Shown here: positions 58,561 through 64,000 of the stretch, piece after piece
Layout of the letters: each line of letters starts with the position of its first letter
Position numbering within the stretch: the first letter of the stretch is position 1
Origin: Brienomyrus brachyistius
Lineage: Eukaryota; Chordata; Actinopteri; Osteoglossiformes; Mormyridae
Length of the DNA: 64,000 nt
Reading direction: 5' to 3'
Assembly (NCBI RefSeq): GCF_023856365.1
Contig: NC_064549.1
Span: 11,301,608 to 11,365,607, forward strand
Notes under the pieces: model-generated
The model's database searches: none
The model's input: only the letters and a program-made list of their open reading frames with translations
Told to the model about the DNA's origin: nothing
Program-made: the position numbers and the translations under genes

Positions 58561-59453
58561 AAGTTAAAGTTTATTTATAAAGCACACTTAAAGCAACCCA
58601 AAGTGCTGAATAATATGATTTGTGAGTCACATACGTGTAAACAAGATACAAATAAATGAAACGTGTGGACATACAGCCACAGCACCAAGAGTAATTAACT
58701 CTTGGGGTCTAAGACAGGCCAAATAAAATGGGCCGAGACAAACAAAATAGAACATTAAAACAGGAGAGAGGAATAAATAGTTAATAACAGCTAAATTTGT
58801 AATTGAACATACAGGGCTCTCAGATTAAGTTAAAAGCGAAGGAATAAAACCATGTTTCGAGCTGTGATTAAAAAATGACAACGCAGATGCCTGTCTAACA
58901 GAGTGGAGTAATTCATTCCAAAGCTTGGGGGCTGTGATTGCAAACGCCCTACCATCTCTTTGCGTTAATCTAGATTTCAGAACTGCTGGGAGCAGGTGGT
59001 CGACTGATCTCAGTGGCCTGCATGGATGAAAAGGTTGCAAAGCTTGAGCATTCAGTGATTAAAAAAATAATAACGTTTTAAAATTGATCCTGAATGGCAC
59101 AGGGAGCCAGTGAAGGGAGGCCAGTACAGGAGTAATGTGCTCACGTTTACGTGTGACTGTTAGAAGGCATGCAGCAACATCCTGGACATCTGCAGGCGTG
59201 AAAGCGAAGCATGCCTGACCTGCAGGAAGGGCATTACAATAACCCAGACGAGATTCAATTAATCCACATGTAACCTTCTCCAGATCAGTGAAAGATAAAA
59301 AGGGTTTAACCTTAGCTAGAGGCCTCAATTTGAAAAAGATTCTGTAGTTAAAGTTAGCTATCTGTATGTCCAACTTAAGATACCTATCCATTATTGCACC
59401 TAAGAGTCTAATCATGGGTTTCAAAAAGCCCTTCATTGTTAGATTATCAGAAT
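58561..59453 (-). mobile_element. L2-type LINE, 5'-truncated, inactive
   Basis: The minus strand encodes fragments of the C-terminal end of a CR1/L2-clade ORF2: LGAIMDRYLKLD, ESRLGYCNALPAG, TPVLASLHWLPVPFRINFKTL, then LRSVDHLLPAVLKSRL and AFAITAPKLWNELLHSV. Frameshifts and stops separate them. The low-coordinate 260 bp is 3'-UTR-like, ending TTTATTTATAAAGCAC on the plus strand. Confidence 0.8.
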
Positions 59454-59473
59454 TTAATCTTTTCTTTTGTCCA

Positions 59474-59910
59474 CAGTGGCTCAGTAGGTAGCACTGTTGC
59501 CTTACACCTCTAATGCTAGTAGTTCGAATCCCAGTACTAGTGTAGGTTGGAGGCCGCTATTGAAATGGAAACAGCAACCTTTAGATTCCTCCAAAAATCA
59601 GTGATGTTTAGCAAACTAGTACGACTTTAAATAAAAACAAAATGGGTGTAATATCATTTTTATGAAAATGAAAAAATGTAACAGTTGTCCCCCGGTCTCC
59701 TTGTTGTGTATGGAATTGCTATGTTCTCCTTGCATTGCATCCCACAGATCAAAAATGTGTCCTTAGCTGAACTTGTTGCGTCAAATTCCCCATGACGTGT
59801 GAGTGTGTGTCCTCTGATGGACTGGTGTCCCACCCAGGGTGCCCTCAGCCTTGTGTCCTGTGTTTCCTGCCATGGACTCTGGCCTCCCTGTGACCTGGAA
59901 CTAGTTACAT
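59474..59910 (+). mobile_element. Near full-length tRNA-derived SINE with L2-like tail
   Basis: Head CAGTGGCTCAGTAGGTAGCACTGTTGCC and B-box AGTTCGAATCCC at 59474-59540. The body is TCTCCTTGTTGTG ... CTATGTTCTCCTTGCAT, and the tail GTCCTCTGATGGACTGGTGTCCC ... GACTCTGGCCTCCCTGTGACC. About 130 bp between about 59565 and 59695 does not fit the family and may be an insertion. Confidence 0.7.
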
Positions 59911-60964
59911 AGTTCTGGAAGACACAAACCTTTCCGTTTGGTTTGTTCTAATTTTCTATCCTTTTATTAATTAGAAATATGCAAACGAAAAATGTACGAA
60001 GAGTTAAAAAATATAGAGTGAAAACGGAAAATAACACCTCGTAGCTTTATACCAGGAAGTGGTATAAAATGGTATACCAGGAAGACATTTCTTTGAAGCT
60101 CTCTCAGTCGTTTAGTTTCCAAAACAGATCGATATCGAGTGTGGTCGTCTTTTTAATAACCCTCACATATTTGGTTTTTGATGATGACTATCTGTGTAAA
60201 ATCAAATCAGTGGAATGAAGCGTCCTGTTTTTGTTTATGAAAATACTGTTATAATACTCAGTATAAATTTAAATTGATTTAAATATATTTAAATCACAAT
60301 GCATGGTACTGGAAAAAGGATCAGTACATAACGGTTAGAATACTTTATTTAAAAAACAATGTATATGTAATTTCAGTAGAAATGCGCGAAAACTTCTTGG
60401 ATAAAGTATACAAGATTACGTATAAAGAATATTAATAAATAATTTTCAATTTTTTGTTTAATTTCTGGCTTAACAAGCCCTTAACTGCTACAGTAAATGT
60501 AATACTGGTTTTGAAATATACGTACAACAGCATACCCTGTCACTGGGATTTAAATAAAAATTCAGCATGCACCCTAATTCTTTTATAAGCAATTTTATGT
60601 TAAAGTGTCCCGCAAACGCTAATATTTTAACTTAAAATATGTACAATATCTTCCTTTTTACAGTTATAAATGAGGGAAAAAATGCAACACAACACAAGGA
60701 AAAATACACAAGACAAAGACACTGAGATATTATGATATCAAATGCTGAAAGTATGCAAGTCTAATGGTCCTGGCCGTAAAGAGTGATTGATACGAAGTAC
60801 TATGAAAAGACAAATTAAAAGATATACACTGATATATGAATTTAATGAATAAATAAAGGCGAAGTACACATGACAAAGACACTGGAAGCTCTGTACAGTC
60901 AAACACAGACGGACATGGTTTTCGGAGTCAGCAGGGAGAGGGTTAAGTGTCATATGGCGGCCTG

Positions 60965-61022
60965 TATCATGACTCATATCATGACTCATATCATGAGTCA
61001 TTTCATGACTCGTATCATGATT
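60965..61022. repeat. 12-bp tandem repeat carrying AP-1-like sites
   Basis: Units of ATCATGACTCAT type repeat with an exact 12-bp step. The AP-1 core TGACTCA is at 60970 and 60982, TGAGTCA at 60994 and TGACTCG at 61006. It lies just past the samsn1 stop, in its probable 3' UTR. Confidence 0.85.
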
Positions 61023-61032
61023 GCTGGCTGTC

Positions 61033-63567
<2,535 letters not shown>

Positions 63568-64000
63568 CTAAGTAGAAGCAAAAAAGTCCATTATTAGAAC
63601 TAGAATAGAATTACAATAGAATAGCTCTTTTTATTGTCGACGTTTTCTAAAAAACAGCAAAAGACCATTTAGCGGCTCTGGGATCGTAAGCATAGAAAAT
63701 GCCGTAAAAGATGTAAACTTAAACGTGAACAGACATGAATAACATAACGCAGTGAGATAGTATGTACCGATACTGCAAACTGATGATAACGTAAAGTGCA
63801 AATGAAAAATAAGAGTGACAGGGAGTAATGAGTTTCCAGTTCTGTGGGGTGGGGGGTTCATTACATCTCAGTCAAGATGGTGGCGCGCTCACACACAGCG
63901 GCCTGGGGGCTTTTCAAGGTTTGGCAGCTATTTTACAATTACATCACTGCTCTTATCCTAGTACACGATGATGCTTGTCAAAGCAGGAAATCAAAGTCTT
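63568..64000. other. samsn1 intron, 3' part
   Basis: No further samsn1 exon is recognisable to the window edge; the preceding SH3 exon must lie beyond it. Confidence 0.6.

Overview
This is a eukaryotic window, almost certainly from a ray-finned (teleost-grade) fish. It holds short exons with GT/AG introns, many (GT)n microsatellites, long G/C homopolymers, tRNA-derived SINEs with an L2-type 3' tail, BEL/Pao and L2 retrotransposon remains, and several families of small palindromic DNA transposons. I could not fix the order or species. Nothing here is bacterial or viral; there are no operons, CRISPR arrays or convincing tRNA/rRNA genes.

Three protein-coding genes can be read. (1) gdpd5 (GDE2-like, six-transmembrane glycerophosphodiester phosphodiesterase) lies on the + strand with 15 coding exons from 26092 to 51830 (585 residues). 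A 15-nt in-frame microexon at 49154-49168 would add five residues. Untranslated 5' exons probably lie upstream; a TATA-like box and splice donor near 4148-4268 are a candidate. (2) hspa13 (Stch, a microsomal HSP70-type ATPase) is on the - strand with five coding exons from 57790 down to 55737 (437 residues). (3) samsn1 (SH3/SAM adaptor) is on the - strand, with its last three coding exons at 63567-61033; its 5' part lies beyond the window. gdpd5 and hspa13 converge (3.9 kb between stop codons); samsn1 and hspa13 are in tandem.

Layout: 1-26 kb is non-coding, probably upstream sequence and 5'-UTR intron of gdpd5. It contains CRE-like sites, a palindromic hAT-type element pair system, a decayed BEL/Pao integrase (about 6.3-7.3 kb), two related GT-flanked elements (14.3 and 15.2 kb) and a SINE (16.1 kb). 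26-52 kb is the gdpd5 coding region with an 11-kb first coding intron. 52-54 kb is its probable 3' UTR. 55.7-57.8 kb is hspa13. 58.5-59.9 kb is a block of an L2-type LINE and a SINE. 61-63.6 kb is samsn1.

The most interesting points concern gdpd5. The second catalytic histidine of the GDPD domain is encoded as arginine (R275), and the arginine after the first catalytic histidine is glutamine (Q234). The C-terminal tail has no cysteine, although Cys25 at the N-terminus is kept, so both catalysis and the known redox switch of GDE2 may be lost. A microexon with upstream TGC motifs and an overlapping uORF at the start codon suggest extra post-transcriptional control. Downstream of the samsn1 stop there is an exact 12-bp-period array of AP-1-like sites.
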